A stretch of 64,000 nucleotides of DNA, from positions 6,324,001-6,388,000 of the forward strand of contig NZ_CP045643.1 in NCBI RefSeq assembly GCF_009498275.1, read 5' to 3'. Below, piece by piece: positions 17,225 through 26,073 of the stretch. Numbering within the stretch: the first letter of the stretch is position 1; each line of letters starts with the position of its first letter. The notes below the pieces were generated by a model. That model made no database searches, had not been told where the DNA came from, and was given only the letters and a program-made list of their open reading frames with translations. The DNA is from Streptomyces fagopyri (GTDB lineage: Bacteria > Actinomycetota > Actinomycetes > Streptomycetales > Streptomycetaceae). Made by a program: the position numbers and the translations under genes.

Positions 17225-17247
17225 TCCGGGACAAGCCCCTCCCGAGC

Positions 17248-17283
17248 AGCCCCGGTCCGGAACCTGACCTCCGGACCGGGGCT
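17248..17283. terminator. Bidirectional terminator between beta-glucosidase and galM
   Basis: AGCCCCGGTCCGG (17248-17260) and CCGGACCGGGGCT (17271-17283) form a perfect 13-bp stem with a 10-nt loop between two convergent genes. Confidence 0.85.
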
Positions 17284-17320
17284 CGTCGCTTCCCGGACGC
17301 CCTCGGCCGGCCGGCCCCGG

Positions 17321-18298
17321 CTAGGAGCGCACCCCGAACCCGTACACCGTCTCCGAGCGGTACGTCGCGCCCGGCCGCAGCTGCGTGCTCGGGAACTCCG
17401 GCCGGTTCGGGGAATCGGGGAAGTGCTGCGTCTCCAGCGCGATCCCGTCGCCGGGCGCGAACGGGTCGCCCAGGTGGTCCGCGGTGTAGAGCTGGATGCC
17501 GGGCTCGGTGGTGGCGACCGTCAGCACCCGTCCGGAGGCGGGGTCGTGGAGCTCCGCGACCCCGACCGCGCTCGCCGTCGTCCCCTTGTCCAGCACGAAG
17601 TTGTGGTCGTACCCGGCGCCGGCCTTCCGCGGCGTCCGGAAGTCGAAGCGCGTCCCGTCCACGGACTCCAGCACCCCCGTGGGAATCAGGTCCGCGTCCA
17701 CCGGCGTCAACCGCGAGGCGGCCAGTTGGAGTTCGTGACCACCCGCGTTCCCCGAACCGGCCAGGTTCCAGTACGAGTGGTTCGTCAGGTTCACCACGGT
17801 CGGCGCGTCCGTGACCGCCTCGTACGCGATGCGCAGCGCGCCCGCCTCGTCCAGCGCGTACGTCACCGTGACCTCCAGACGGCCCGGGAAGCCCTCCTCG
17901 CCGTGCGGGGAGACCCGGGTGAGCCGCAGCCCGTGCCCGACCGGTTCCGCGTCCCACACCCGCTTGTCGAAACCGCGGTCCCCGCCGTGCAGCGAGTTGG
18001 GGGCGTTGTTGCGCGCGAGGTGGTAGGTGAGACCGTCGAGCGGGAAGTGGCCGCCGGCGATCCGGTTGGCGTACCGCCCGACCAGCGCCCCGAGATACGG
18101 GTCCGGATGCGCGAGGTACCCGTCGAGGTCGGGGAAGCCCAGCACCACGTCCGCGCGGTGGCCGTCCCGGTCGGGGATCTCGACCGACTGGACGATCCCG
18201 CCGTACGTCAGGATCCGCACCCGCACCCCGGCACGTTCCAGCGTCCAGCGGTGGACCGGGGTGCCGTCGGGAAGGGTGCCGAAGAGTTCGCTGTCCAT
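17321..18298 (-). CDS. galM: Aldose 1-epimerase
   Basis: 325 residues from the ATG at 18298 (MDSELFGTLPDG); upstream in-frame codons have no ribosome site. Galactose-mutarotase features: YGGIVQSVEIPDR, GRYANRIAGG, NSLHGG (substrate His), LTNHSYWNL (catalytic His) and a C-terminal glutamate in GIALETQHFPD. It interconverts alpha and beta anomers of hexoses. It is convergent with the GH3 beta-glucosidase across a shared terminator, so the two could both serve glucose release and use but are not one operon. Confidence 0.92.
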   Translation of the reverse strand: MDSELFGTLPDGTPVHRWTLERAGVRVRILTYGGIVQSVEIPDRDGHRADVVLGFPDLDGYLAHPDPYLGALVGRYANRIAGGHFPLDGLTYHLARNNAPNSLHGGDRGFDKRVWDAEPVGHGLRLTRVSPHGEEGFPGRLEVTVTYALDEAGALRIAYEAVTDAPTVVNLTNHSYWNLAGSGNAGGHELQLAASRLTPVDADLIPTGVLESVDGTRFDFRTPRKAGAGYDHNFVLDKGTTASAVGVAELHDPASGRVLTVATTEPGIQLYTADHLGDPFAPGDGIALETQHFPDSPNRPEFPSTQLRPGATYRSETVYGFGVRS

Positions 18299-18364
18299 GA
18301 TCGGAAGCCTAGGCCAACCACCTGTGGCCCCCGGCCCGGCCCACCGACCCGGCACCCCGGCCGT

Positions 18365-19282
18365 TCACCCCGGCCCGTCCGCCCGGCCCACCGGCTGCCG
18401 GGCCGTCACCACCCGGTAGGCCAGCTCCGCGAGCCGGGCCTGACCGTCCTTGCTCGGATGGAACCAGTCCCAGTGGCTCAGCTGGTCCGTGCCGAAGCGG
18501 AACCCGAAGACCGCGCCCCCGTCGAACCGGCAGCGCCGGTCCTTGGCGCAGACGTCCCCGAGGACCTCGTTGTACTGCTCCACCCGGTGCTGCACCTTCG
18601 CCCGCCGCAGCGTCGCCGTCGAACCCATGGAGTCCGCGTCGGCCAGCATCGAGGGACAGATGCCGAGCTTCCAGATCTGCTTGCCCAGCGGGTTGCCGCG
18701 CCCCTCGGACCACAGCCGCATCAGGTCCGGGACGCTCGACACGTACACCTGAGTCCTCGGCAGCTCGTCGCGCAGGGCGCCCATCGCGTCCTGGAACGCG
18801 GAGCGGAACCCGGCGACCGAGGTCATCGCCGAGACCGAGGAGCGGCACGCGTCGTTGGCGCCCACCATCACCGTCACCAGTTCCGGCTTCTCGGCGACGG
18901 CCCGCGCCATCTGCTCCGGCAGGTCCGCCATCCGCGCACCGGTCACCGCGTAGTTCCAGCTCCGCTCGGCGGCCCCCTGCCGCCCCAGCAGCCGCACGGC
19001 GAGACTGCGCACCCCGGTGTCGGTACCGGTCGCCCAGGAGACCTCGGGGCAGTCGGACAGCACGGTGCAGGCGTCGAAGCCGCGGGTGATGGAGTCCCCG
19101 ACGGCGGCCACGGAGCGGGGACTGCGGTTCCAGAGAGGGGTCGGCTTCGGGGAGGGACGGCCCTCGGCCGTGCCGTGCGGAGCGGGGGAGCCGTCACCGG
19201 ACGCGTCGCACCCGGCGGCACCCAGCAGGACCGCCGCCACCACGGCGAGGACGGCGCGCGGACGGTGGCTACGCAAGCGCAT
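18365..19282 (-). CDS. SGNH/GDSL-hydrolase lipoprotein
   Basis: 305 residues from the ATG at 19282 (GAGGGG 8 nt upstream). N-terminal lipoprotein signal with lipobox LLGAAGC. SGNH blocks: VGDSITRGFD (catalytic Ser), ALGGxN-like VMVGANDAC and the C-terminal DWFHPS with the catalytic His. A Pro-rich linker separates the lipid anchor from the domain. It would be an esterase or lipase on the outer face of the membrane. Several cysteines (for example in CTVLSDC, CAKDRRC) probably form disulfides, as in secreted Streptomyces SGNH enzymes. Substrate unknown. Confidence 0.85.
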   Translation of the reverse strand: MRLRSHRPRAVLAVVAAVLLGAAGCDASGDGSPAPHGTAEGRPSPKPTPLWNRSPRSVAAVGDSITRGFDACTVLSDCPEVSWATGTDTGVRSLAVRLLGRQGAAERSWNYAVTGARMADLPEQMARAVAEKPELVTVMVGANDACRSSVSAMTSVAGFRSAFQDAMGALRDELPRTQVYVSSVPDLMRLWSEGRGNPLGKQIWKLGICPSMLADADSMGSTATLRRAKVQHRVEQYNEVLGDVCAKDRRCRFDGGAVFGFRFGTDQLSHWDWFHPSKDGQARLAELAYRVVTARQPVGRADGPG

Positions 19283-19524
19283 CCCCTGGTCCCCTCGTTC
19301 GTTGAACATGCTTGGTCAGCACCTGACCGACACGGTTGGCCGACACCCGGCAGTACACGATCGGTCGCACCGCGTCCCCTTGGGTGAAACCTCAATGTTC
19401 TGGGCGCTGGGACCGACGGTACGTCACACTCCTTGCGCCGCCGCACGGTAGCCTCGCCACGTGGCCGCCCTGCCACTGCCGTTCCGCTAAGTTACAAGAT
19501 GTCTCGCTCTGCCCGGAGGCCCCA

Positions 19525-20019
19525 GTGACGACACGTGGAGTTCTCTACGTGCACTCCGCGCCCCGCGCGCTGTGCCCGCACGTCGAGTGGGCGGTCGCGG
19601 GCGTGCTCGGTACACGCGTCAACCTCGACTGGATCCGGCAGCCCGCGGCGCCGGGCACCTGGAGATCCGAGTTCTCCTGGAAGGGCGAGGTGGGCACCGC
19701 CTCCAAACTCGCCTCAGCGCTGCGCGGCTGGCAGATGCTGCGCTTCGAGGTGACCGCGGAGCCCTGCGCCACGGCCGAGGGCGAGCGCTACAGCTGCACC
19801 CCCGAACTCGGCATCTTCCACGCCGTCACCGGCATCCACGGCGACATCCTGATCCCCGAGGACCGGCTGCGCGCCGCGCTCCTGCGCTCCCAGCGCGGCG
19901 AGACCGACCTGGAGGCCGACCTCGCCAAGCTCCTGGGCAAGCCCTGGGACGACGAACTGGAACCCTTCCGCTACGCGGGAGAGGGCGCTCCGGTTCGCTG
20001 GCTCCACCAGGTGGTCTGA
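19525..20019 (+). CDS. DUF3145 protein
   Basis: 164 residues from the GTG at 19525 with CGGAGG 8 nt upstream. The whole length matches the actinobacterial DUF3145 family (opening TTRGVLYVHSAPRALCPHVE; ending PFRYAGEGAPVRWLHQVV). No catalytic motif, signal or membrane segment is seen. The gene is usually found beside the fatty-acid-synthase genes, as here, convergent with fabF, which suggests but does not prove a link to lipid metabolism. Confidence 0.88.
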   Translation: MTTRGVLYVHSAPRALCPHVEWAVAGVLGTRVNLDWIRQPAAPGTWRSEFSWKGEVGTASKLASALRGWQMLRFEVTAEPCATAEGERYSCTPELGIFHAVTGIHGDILIPEDRLRAALLRSQRGETDLEADLAKLLGKPWDDELEPFRYAGEGAPVRWLHQVV

Positions 20020-20129
20020 CGGGTTCCCGGGCGGGTTCCGCACGGCTCCTCGTACGGGAGCGGCCCACAGGGGCGCGGGGAACCACGCGACCGGCCCCCC
20101 CCACGACCCGGCACCCGACGAACGACCGC

Positions 20130-20166
20130 GTGTGGCCCGGACTCCGACAGGGAGTCCGGGCCACAC
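20130..20166. terminator. Bidirectional terminator between the DUF3145 gene and fabF
   Basis: A perfect 16-bp stem, GTGTGGCCCGGACTCC (20130-20145) with its complement at 20151-20166, loop GACAG. It sits 27 bp beyond the fabF stop and about 110 bp beyond the DUF3145 gene. Upstream of it is the common Streptomyces phrase GGGGCGCGGGGAAC (from 20070). Confidence 0.88.
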
Positions 20167-20193
20167 GCCGGTTCAGTGCGCCTACGGGCGAAT

Positions 20194-21465
20194 TCAGATC
20201 GTGCGGAACGCCAGCACCACGTTGTGCCCGCCGAACCCGAACGAGTCGTTCAGCGCGGCGATGCGGCCCTCGACGGGCAGCTTGCGGGCCTCCCCGCGCA
20301 CGATGTCGGCGTTCGCCTCGGCCTCGGGGTCGAGGTTGTCGATGTTGATGGTCGGCGGAGCGATCCGGTTGTACAGCGCCAGCACCGACGCCACCGACTC
20401 CACACCCCCGGCGCCGCCGAGGAGGTGACCGGTCATCGACTTGGTCGCGGAGACCGCCATGTGGTCGGCGTCGTCACCGAAGACCTTGCGCAGCGCCTTC
20501 AGTTCCGCCACGTCACCGGCGGGCGTCGAGGTCGCGTGCGCGTTCACGTGCACGATCTCGGCCGGGTCCAGGTCGGTGTTGTCCAGCAGGTTCTGCAGGG
20601 CGCGCGAGATGCCGCGGCCCTCGGGCTCCGGCTGCACGATGTCGTGGCCGTCGGCGGAGATGCCCTGCCCGACCGCCTCGGCGTAGACCCGGGCACCGCG
20701 CTCGGCGGCGTGCTCGGCGGACTCCAGGATCAGGACGCCGGCGCCCTCGCCCAGGACGAAGCCGTCGCGTGCGACGTCGTAGGGCCGCGAGGCGCCCTGC
20801 GGGTCGTCGTTGTTCTTGGACATCGCCATCATGTTGCCGAAGGCGGCGATGGGCAGCGGGTGGATGGCCGCCTCGGTACCGCCCGCGACGACGACGTCGG
20901 CGCGCCCGGTGCGGATCATCTCGATGGCGTAGCCGATGGCCTCGGCGCCCGAGGCGCAGGCGGAGACCGGGGTGTGCACGCCGGCGCGGGCGCCGACGAG
21001 CAGGCCCACGTTGGCCGACGGGCCGTTCGGCATGAGCATGGGGACGGTGTGCGGGGAGACGCGGCGGACGCCCTTCTCCTTCAGCACGTCGTACTGGTCG
21101 AGCAGGGTGGTCACGCCGCCGATGCCGGAGGCGATGACGGTGCCGAGGCGGTCCGGGTCGATGGCCGGGTCGTCGCCGGCCCGGTCGGTGAAGCCGGCGT
21201 CCGCCCAGGCCTCCTTGGCCGCGATCAGCGCGAACTGCGCCGAGCGGTCGAGACGGCGGGCCTGCGGGCGGGGGATGACCTCGCCCGGTTCCACGGCGAT
21301 CTGCGCCGCGATGCGGACCGCCTGTTCGGCGGCCCATTCCTGCTCCAGGGGGCGGACACCGGACTTGCCGGCGACCAGGCCCTCCCAGGTAGAGGCTACG
21401 TCGCCACCCAGCGGTGTGGTTGCGCCGATACCGGTGACGACCACGGTGCGATTGGTCGAGCTCAC
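20194..21465 (-). CDS. fabF: 3-oxoacyl-ACP synthase II
   Basis: 423 residues from a GTG. The condensing-enzyme triad is visible: Cys170 in PVSACASGAEA, His in NAHATSTPAGD and His in GHLLGGAGG. KAS II extends acyl-ACP with malonyl-ACP during fatty-acid elongation. Last gene of the leftward fabD-fabH-acpP-fabF operon, ending at a long hairpin. Confidence 0.96.
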   Translation of the reverse strand: MSSTNRTVVVTGIGATTPLGGDVASTWEGLVAGKSGVRPLEQEWAAEQAVRIAAQIAVEPGEVIPRPQARRLDRSAQFALIAAKEAWADAGFTDRAGDDPAIDPDRLGTVIASGIGGVTTLLDQYDVLKEKGVRRVSPHTVPMLMPNGPSANVGLLVGARAGVHTPVSACASGAEAIGYAIEMIRTGRADVVVAGGTEAAIHPLPIAAFGNMMAMSKNNDDPQGASRPYDVARDGFVLGEGAGVLILESAEHAAERGARVYAEAVGQGISADGHDIVQPEPEGRGISRALQNLLDNTDLDPAEIVHVNAHATSTPAGDVAELKALRKVFGDDADHMAVSATKSMTGHLLGGAGGVESVASVLALYNRIAPPTINIDNLDPEAEANADIVRGEARKLPVEGRIAALNDSFGFGGHNVVLAFRTI

Positions 21466-21565
21466 GGGAATTCTTTCTCCAACGGATACGAGGATTCAGC
21501 GGCGCCACCGCCGGGTGGCGGGGCAACGGACTGATCGGTGGACCGGGCCGGGCCCGGTCCGCGGA

Positions 21566-21814
21566 TCAGGCCTGGTTCTTGAGGATGTAGTCGGTCGCGT
21601 CGCCGACGGTCTTGAGGTTCTTGACGTCGTCGTCCGGGATCTTCACGTCGAAGCGCTCTTCGGCGGCGACGACGACCTCGACCATGGACAGCGAGTCGAC
21701 GTCCAGGTCGTCGGTGAAGGACTTGTCCAGCTGGACGTCCTCGGTGGGGATCCCGGCGATCTCGTTCACGATCTCGGCGAGACCTTCGACGATCTCTTCC
21801 TGAGTGGCGGCCAT
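21566..21814 (-). CDS. acpP: Acyl carrier protein
   Basis: 82 acidic residues with the phosphopantetheine serine at Ser41 in DVDSLSMVEV. It carries growing acyl chains for FabD, FabH and FabF, whose genes surround it. Size, composition and position are those of the primary-metabolism ACP, not a polyketide one. Confidence 0.96.
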   Translation of the reverse strand: MAATQEEIVEGLAEIVNEIAGIPTEDVQLDKSFTDDLDVDSLSMVEVVVAAEERFDVKIPDDDVKNLKTVGDATDYILKNQA

Positions 21815-21885
21815 GTCAGGCGCTCCTTCGGTATGTATCCAGATGGTGTGGCGGTACTCCGGCCGGAGTGGTCCGGACGGTGTGC

Positions 21886-22917
21886 CTAGGGGAGGGTAAC
21901 GACCGTGGCGGCGTACACGAGACCCGCCCCGAATCCGATGACGAGCGCGGTGTCGCCGCTCTTCGCCTCACCGGTCGCCAGAAGCCGCTCCATCGCGAGC
22001 GGAATCGAGGCGGCCGAGGTGTTGCCGGTGGTGCGTACGTCCCGGGCGACCGTGACGTGCTCCGGCAGTTTCAGCGTCTTCACCATCGAGTCGATGATCC
22101 GCTCGTTGGCCTGATGGGGAATGAAGACATCCAGGTCGTCCGGGCTGATCCCGGCCGCGTCCAGCGCCTGCTGGGCGACCTTCGCCATCTCGAACACGGC
22201 CCAGCGGAACACCGCCTGGCCCTCCTGCGTGATCGCAGGGAACTTGATCTCGCCCTTGGAGTCGAGCGGGAGGGTCGAGACGTCGCCGCTGTGGAAGCGG
22301 TCCCACGGGACGGTCTGCTTGATGGTGCCGGACTTGTCGCCCTCGCTGCCCCACACCGTGGGGCCGATGTGCGGCTCCTGGGAGGGGCCCACGACGACCG
22401 CGCCCGCGCCGTCGCCGAACAGGAAGGCCGTCGCACGGTCCTCCAGGTCGGTGAGGTCGGACAGCCGCTCCACGCCGATGACCAGGACGTACTCCGCGGA
22501 ACCCTCGACGACCATGCCCTTGGCCAGGGTCAGCCCGTAGCCGAAGCCCGCGCAGCCGGCCGAGATGTCGAAGGCGGCGGCCTTGTCCGTACCGAGCTTG
22601 TCGGCGATCTCGGTGGCGATGGCCGGGGTCTGGCTGAAGTGGGACACGGTGGAGACGACCACGGCGCCGATCTGGTCGGCGTTGATCCCGGCGTCGGCGA
22701 TGGCCTTGCCGGACGCCTCGATCGACATCGCGGCGACGGTCTCCTCGTCGGAGGCCCAGTGCCGGGTCTCGATGCCGGAACGCGAGCGGATCCACTCGTC
22801 GGAGGAGTCGATCGTCTCGAGGATCACCTCGTTGGGCACGACCCGCACGGGACGGTAGCCGCCCACGCCCAGGATCCGCGCGTACGGGGCGCCCTTGCTG
22901 GGCTTGATCTTCGACAT
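21886..22917 (-). CDS. fabH: 3-oxoacyl-ACP synthase III
   Basis: 343 residues. Catalytic Cys122 in ISAGCAGFGYG, His in IPHQANERI and Asn in GNTSAASIP give the KAS III Cys-His-Asn triad. It primes fatty-acid synthesis by condensing an acyl-CoA (branched primers in Streptomyces) with malonyl-ACP. Located 16 bp after fabD and before acpP in the same operon. Confidence 0.96.
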   Translation of the reverse strand: MSKIKPSKGAPYARILGVGGYRPVRVVPNEVILETIDSSDEWIRSRSGIETRHWASDEETVAAMSIEASGKAIADAGINADQIGAVVVSTVSHFSQTPAIATEIADKLGTDKAAAFDISAGCAGFGYGLTLAKGMVVEGSAEYVLVIGVERLSDLTDLEDRATAFLFGDGAGAVVVGPSQEPHIGPTVWGSEGDKSGTIKQTVPWDRFHSGDVSTLPLDSKGEIKFPAITQEGQAVFRWAVFEMAKVAQQALDAAGISPDDLDVFIPHQANERIIDSMVKTLKLPEHVTVARDVRTTGNTSAASIPLAMERLLATGEAKSGDTALVIGFGAGLVYAATVVTLP

Positions 22918-22933
22918 GCTCTCGGGCTCCTTG

Positions 22934-23863
22934 TCAGGCGCTGTGCTCGGCGAGGAGCTCGCGAGCCGCGTCGAGGTCGTCTGGGGTCTTCAGCGCCAGG
23001 GTCTTCACACCCGGCAGCGCGCGCTTGGCGAGGCCGGTGAGCGTGCCACCCGGGCACACCTCGATCAGCGCGGTCGCGCCGAGCTCCTGGAAGGTCTCCA
23101 TGCACAGGTCCCAGCGGACCGGGTTGGCCACCTGGCCGACCAGCCGCTTCAGGACGTCCGCGCCGGACTTGACGGTCTGGCCGTCCTTGTTGGAGACGTA
23201 CGTGACCAGCGGGTCCGCGGGGTTCAGGTCCTCGGCGGCCCGCGCGAGCGCCTCGACGGCGGGTGCCATGTGGTGCGTGTGGAACGCGCCGGCGACCTTC
23301 AGGGCCACCACCCGGCGTACGCCGTCGGGCTTGTCCGCCTCCAGGGCAGCCAGCTGCTCCAGCGTGCCGGCGGCGACGATCTGGCCACCGCCGTTCACGT
23401 TCGCGGGGGTCAGGCCGAGCTTCTCCAGATGCGGGACCGTCGTCTCGGGGTCACCGCCGAGCAGCGCCGACATGCCGGTCCGGGTGACGGCGGCGGCCTC
23501 GGCCATCGCCAGGCCACGGGTGCGTACGAGCGTCAGCGCGGCGGTGTCGTCGAGCACTCCCGCGAACGCGGCGGCGGTGATCTCACCGACGCTGTGCCCG
23601 GCGACGGCGCCGGGAGCGAGGGCGGAGACGTCGCCGAGTGCCGCGGCGGAGAGGAGTCCGGCGGCGACCAGGAGCGGCTGCGCGACAGCCGTGTCCCGGA
23701 TCGCGTCCGCGTCGGCCTGCGTGCCGTAGTGGGCAAGGTCGAGACCGATGGCGTCCGACCACGCGGCGAGGCGGTCGGCGGCACCGGGGAGATCGAGCCA
23801 GGGAGTCAGGAAGCCGGGCGTCTGGGCGCCCTGGCCGGGAGCGACGAGTACGAGCACTCTCAC
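22934..23863 (-). CDS. fabD: Malonyl-CoA:ACP transacylase
   Basis: 309 residues from the GTG at 23863; a second GTG at 23857 (VLVLVAPGQGAQ) is equally possible. The long open frame to 24034 overlaps fasR and is not used. Acyltransferase features: APGQGAQTPGF, nucleophile Ser91 in GHSVGE and catalytic His in GAFHTHHMAPA. It loads malonate onto AcpP and is the first gene of the fab operon, directly downstream of fasR. Confidence 0.95.
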   Translation of the reverse strand: MRVLVLVAPGQGAQTPGFLTPWLDLPGAADRLAAWSDAIGLDLAHYGTQADADAIRDTAVAQPLLVAAGLLSAAALGDVSALAPGAVAGHSVGEITAAAFAGVLDDTAALTLVRTRGLAMAEAAAVTRTGMSALLGGDPETTVPHLEKLGLTPANVNGGGQIVAAGTLEQLAALEADKPDGVRRVVALKVAGAFHTHHMAPAVEALARAAEDLNPADPLVTYVSNKDGQTVKSGADVLKRLVGQVANPVRWDLCMETFQELGATALIEVCPGGTLTGLAKRALPGVKTLALKTPDDLDAARELLAEHSA

Positions 23864-23917
23864 ACTCTCTCTTGTGGACGGCCACGGCCGCCCGTGGGGA
23901 CAGGGACGAAGAACACG

Positions 23918-23930
23918 AAGGGGAATTGTA
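23918..23930 (-). promoter_or_regulatory. Candidate fabD promoter -10 (TACAAT)
   Basis: TACAAT reads leftward at 23930-23925 in the 83-bp fasR-fabD gap, about 60 nt before the fabD start. The -35 would lie near the fasR stop and is weak (GACGTA), which fits a promoter needing an activator such as FasR. Inference from position. Confidence 0.45.
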
Positions 23931-23946
23931 GGGCTCCGACAAATGC

Positions 23947-25152
23947 CTACGTCTGGAGATCTCCATCGGCCAGACGCCCCAGGATGAGCGCGATCCGCAG
24001 TGTGAAGGCGGATCGTACATCCGAGGGTGACCAACCGGTGACGTCAGTCACACGTCGTAGCCGGTAGCGCACGGTGTTGGGGTGAACGAAGAGCATTCGG
24101 GCCGCGCCTTCGAGGCTGCTCGCCTGTTCCAGATAGACACTGAGGGTTTCGAGGAGCGCGGAGCCGGCTTCCTCCAGTGGTCTGTAGATCTCCTCCACCA
24201 ATTGCTCGCGGGCCGACGGATCTCCGGCGATCGCGCGCTCCGGCAGCAGATCGTCGGCGAGGACCGGGCGCGGGGCGTCCTGCCAGGCGAGACACGCCTT
24301 CAGGCCGGCCGCGGCGGCCTGCGCGGAGCGGGTCGCGGCGAGCAGGTCGGGCACGATCGGTCCGGCGACGACGGGCCCGGCGGCATACGGGCCGATCAGC
24401 GACTTGGCGACCGCGAGCGGGTTGTCGCTGCCGCCCGCGATCACCACGAGCCGGTCCCCGAGCACCCCGGTCAGCACCTGCAGCTTGGCGTGCCGGGCGG
24501 CCCGCCGGATGGCCTCGACGGTCAGCTCGCTGTCACCGTCGGGTGCCGTACCCAGCACCACGCAGACGTGTTCGGGGGAATTCCAGCCGAGGGCGGCGGC
24601 GCGGGAGACGGCGCCCTCGTCGGCCTCGCCGGAGAGTACGGCGTTCACGACCAGGGACTCCAGCCGGGCGTCCCAGGCACCGCGGGCCTCGGCGGCCTGC
24701 GCGTAGACCTGGGCGGTGGCGAAGGCGATCTCACGGGCGTAGACGAGCAGGGCCTCGCGCAGCACGGACTCGTCACCGGGAGCGGCCACCTCGTCGATGG
24801 CGCTCTCCATCACCTCGATCGTCGTCCGCACCATCTCGACGGTCTGGCGCAGGGTGATGGCCCTGGTCAGCTCGCGGGGGGCGGTGCCGAACACGTCGGT
24901 GGAGATGGCCTGGGGCGCGTCGGGACGCCGGAACCACTCGGTGAACGCGGCGATACCGGCCTGGGCGACGAGCCCGATCCAGGAACGGTTCTCCGGTGGC
25001 ATGGCCCGGTACCACGGCAGCGTCTCGTCCATCCGCGCGATGGCCTGCGCGGCGAGACTTCCGGACGACTTCTCCAGCCGCTTCAGGGTCGCCGAGTGCG
25101 TGTGGACGTCGTGCGCTGGGCGCTCGATATTGCTGGCTTCGGGTTCGGGCAC
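23947..25152 (-). CDS. fasR: PucR-type regulator of fatty-acid synthesis
   Basis: 401 residues from the GTG at 25152 (PEPEASNIERPAHD). The N-terminal half is a helical ligand-type domain (LPWYRAMPPENRSWIGLVAQ region), the middle a GGDEF-like/PucR fold, and the C-terminal helix-turn-helix reads AARMLFVHPNTVRYRLRRV, the PucR/CdaR HTH_30 signature. Its place directly upstream of fabD in the same direction matches FasR of Streptomyces, an activator of the fab operon. The frame is open upstream to 26025 but that part crosses the divergent pirin gene. The gene name rests on family and synteny. Confidence 0.88.
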   Translation of the reverse strand: MPEPEASNIERPAHDVHTHSATLKRLEKSSGSLAAQAIARMDETLPWYRAMPPENRSWIGLVAQAGIAAFTEWFRRPDAPQAISTDVFGTAPRELTRAITLRQTVEMVRTTIEVMESAIDEVAAPGDESVLREALLVYAREIAFATAQVYAQAAEARGAWDARLESLVVNAVLSGEADEGAVSRAAALGWNSPEHVCVVLGTAPDGDSELTVEAIRRAARHAKLQVLTGVLGDRLVVIAGGSDNPLAVAKSLIGPYAAGPVVAGPIVPDLLAATRSAQAAAAGLKACLAWQDAPRPVLADDLLPERAIAGDPSAREQLVEEIYRPLEEAGSALLETLSVYLEQASSLEGAARMLFVHPNTVRYRLRRVTDVTGWSPSDVRSAFTLRIALILGRLADGDLQT

Positions 25153-25287
25153 GGGACAAGACTGCCTTATCAGGACGGAGCCGTGCGGCGGCGGGTCTCC
25201 CCTCGGGGCCGGGAGGGAGAGAAGCGGGGCTACGGTGGGAGACGTGACGGACGTACGGCGCTGTCGGATGTGGCGGATGTGGCGGTT

Positions 25288-25950
25288 GTGATCGAGGTAC
25301 GGCGCGCCGACGAGCGCTACCGGGGCGGGGAACCGGCGGCCGGGATCTCCTCGCTGCACGCCTTCTCCTTCGGCCCGCACTACGACCCGGCCAATCTCCG
25401 CTTCGGCGCGGTGATCGCCTGCAACGAGGAACGGCTCGCGCCCGGCGCGGGTTTCGACGAGCATCCGCACAGTCACACCGAGATCGTCACGTGGGTGGTG
25501 GAGGGGGAGCTGACCCACCGGGATTCCGCCGGTCACGAGTCGCTGGTGCGGGCCGGGGACGTGCAGCGGCTGAGCGCGGCGGCCGGTGTGCGGCACGTCG
25601 AGCGCAACGACGGGCCGGGTCCGCTGGTGTTCGTGCAGATGTGGCTGGCTCCGGTCGCGCCCGGCGGTGTCCCGTCCTACGAGGTCGTCCACGGCATCGC
25701 GGACTCCACTCCGTACGCGGTCCCGGAGGCCGAGGCGATGCTGCATGTGCGGCGGCTGGCGCTGGGGGAGCGGACGGCGGTTCCGGACGCGGCGTTCGTG
25801 TACGTCCACGCGGTGCGGGGTGAAGTAGCCCTGGACGGAGCCGAGTTGGGGCCGGGTGACGCGGCCCGCATCACGGGTGCGAAGGATCTGGAGGCGGTGG
25901 CGACGACTCCGGCGGAGCTGTTGCTGTGGGCGATGCCGGCGACGGGCTGA
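25288..25950 (+). CDS. Pirin-family protein
   Basis: 220 residues from the GTG at 25288; a GTG at 25270 is also in frame, and neither has a strong ribosome site. The N-terminal cupin has the metal motif GFDEHPHSHTEIVTWVVEGE and the Pirin C-terminal half follows. Pirins bind iron; some have quercetinase activity and others bind transcription factors. Divergent from fasR with 135 bp between starts. Cytosolic; function here unknown. Confidence 0.83.
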   Translation: MIEVRRADERYRGGEPAAGISSLHAFSFGPHYDPANLRFGAVIACNEERLAPGAGFDEHPHSHTEIVTWVVEGELTHRDSAGHESLVRAGDVQRLSAAAGVRHVERNDGPGPLVFVQMWLAPVAPGGVPSYEVVHGIADSTPYAVPEAEAMLHVRRLALGERTAVPDAAFVYVHAVRGEVALDGAELGPGDAARITGAKDLEAVATTPAELLLWAMPATG

Positions 25951-26073
25951 CGGTCCGCTCCGCGGGGTTCCGCGGGGGCGTCCGTGAGGCGCGGACACGG
26001 GTGCGGACGCGCGACCGGCCCCCACCGGCCCGTACGCGAAGAGGCACCCCGGGTGTCCCGGAGCCGTGCCGCC

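Noticed and set aside
24082..25287. Upstream open frame of the pirin gene on the plus strand
   Set aside because: It is the antisense of fasR; high GC keeps frames open. Pirin similarity begins at 25288.
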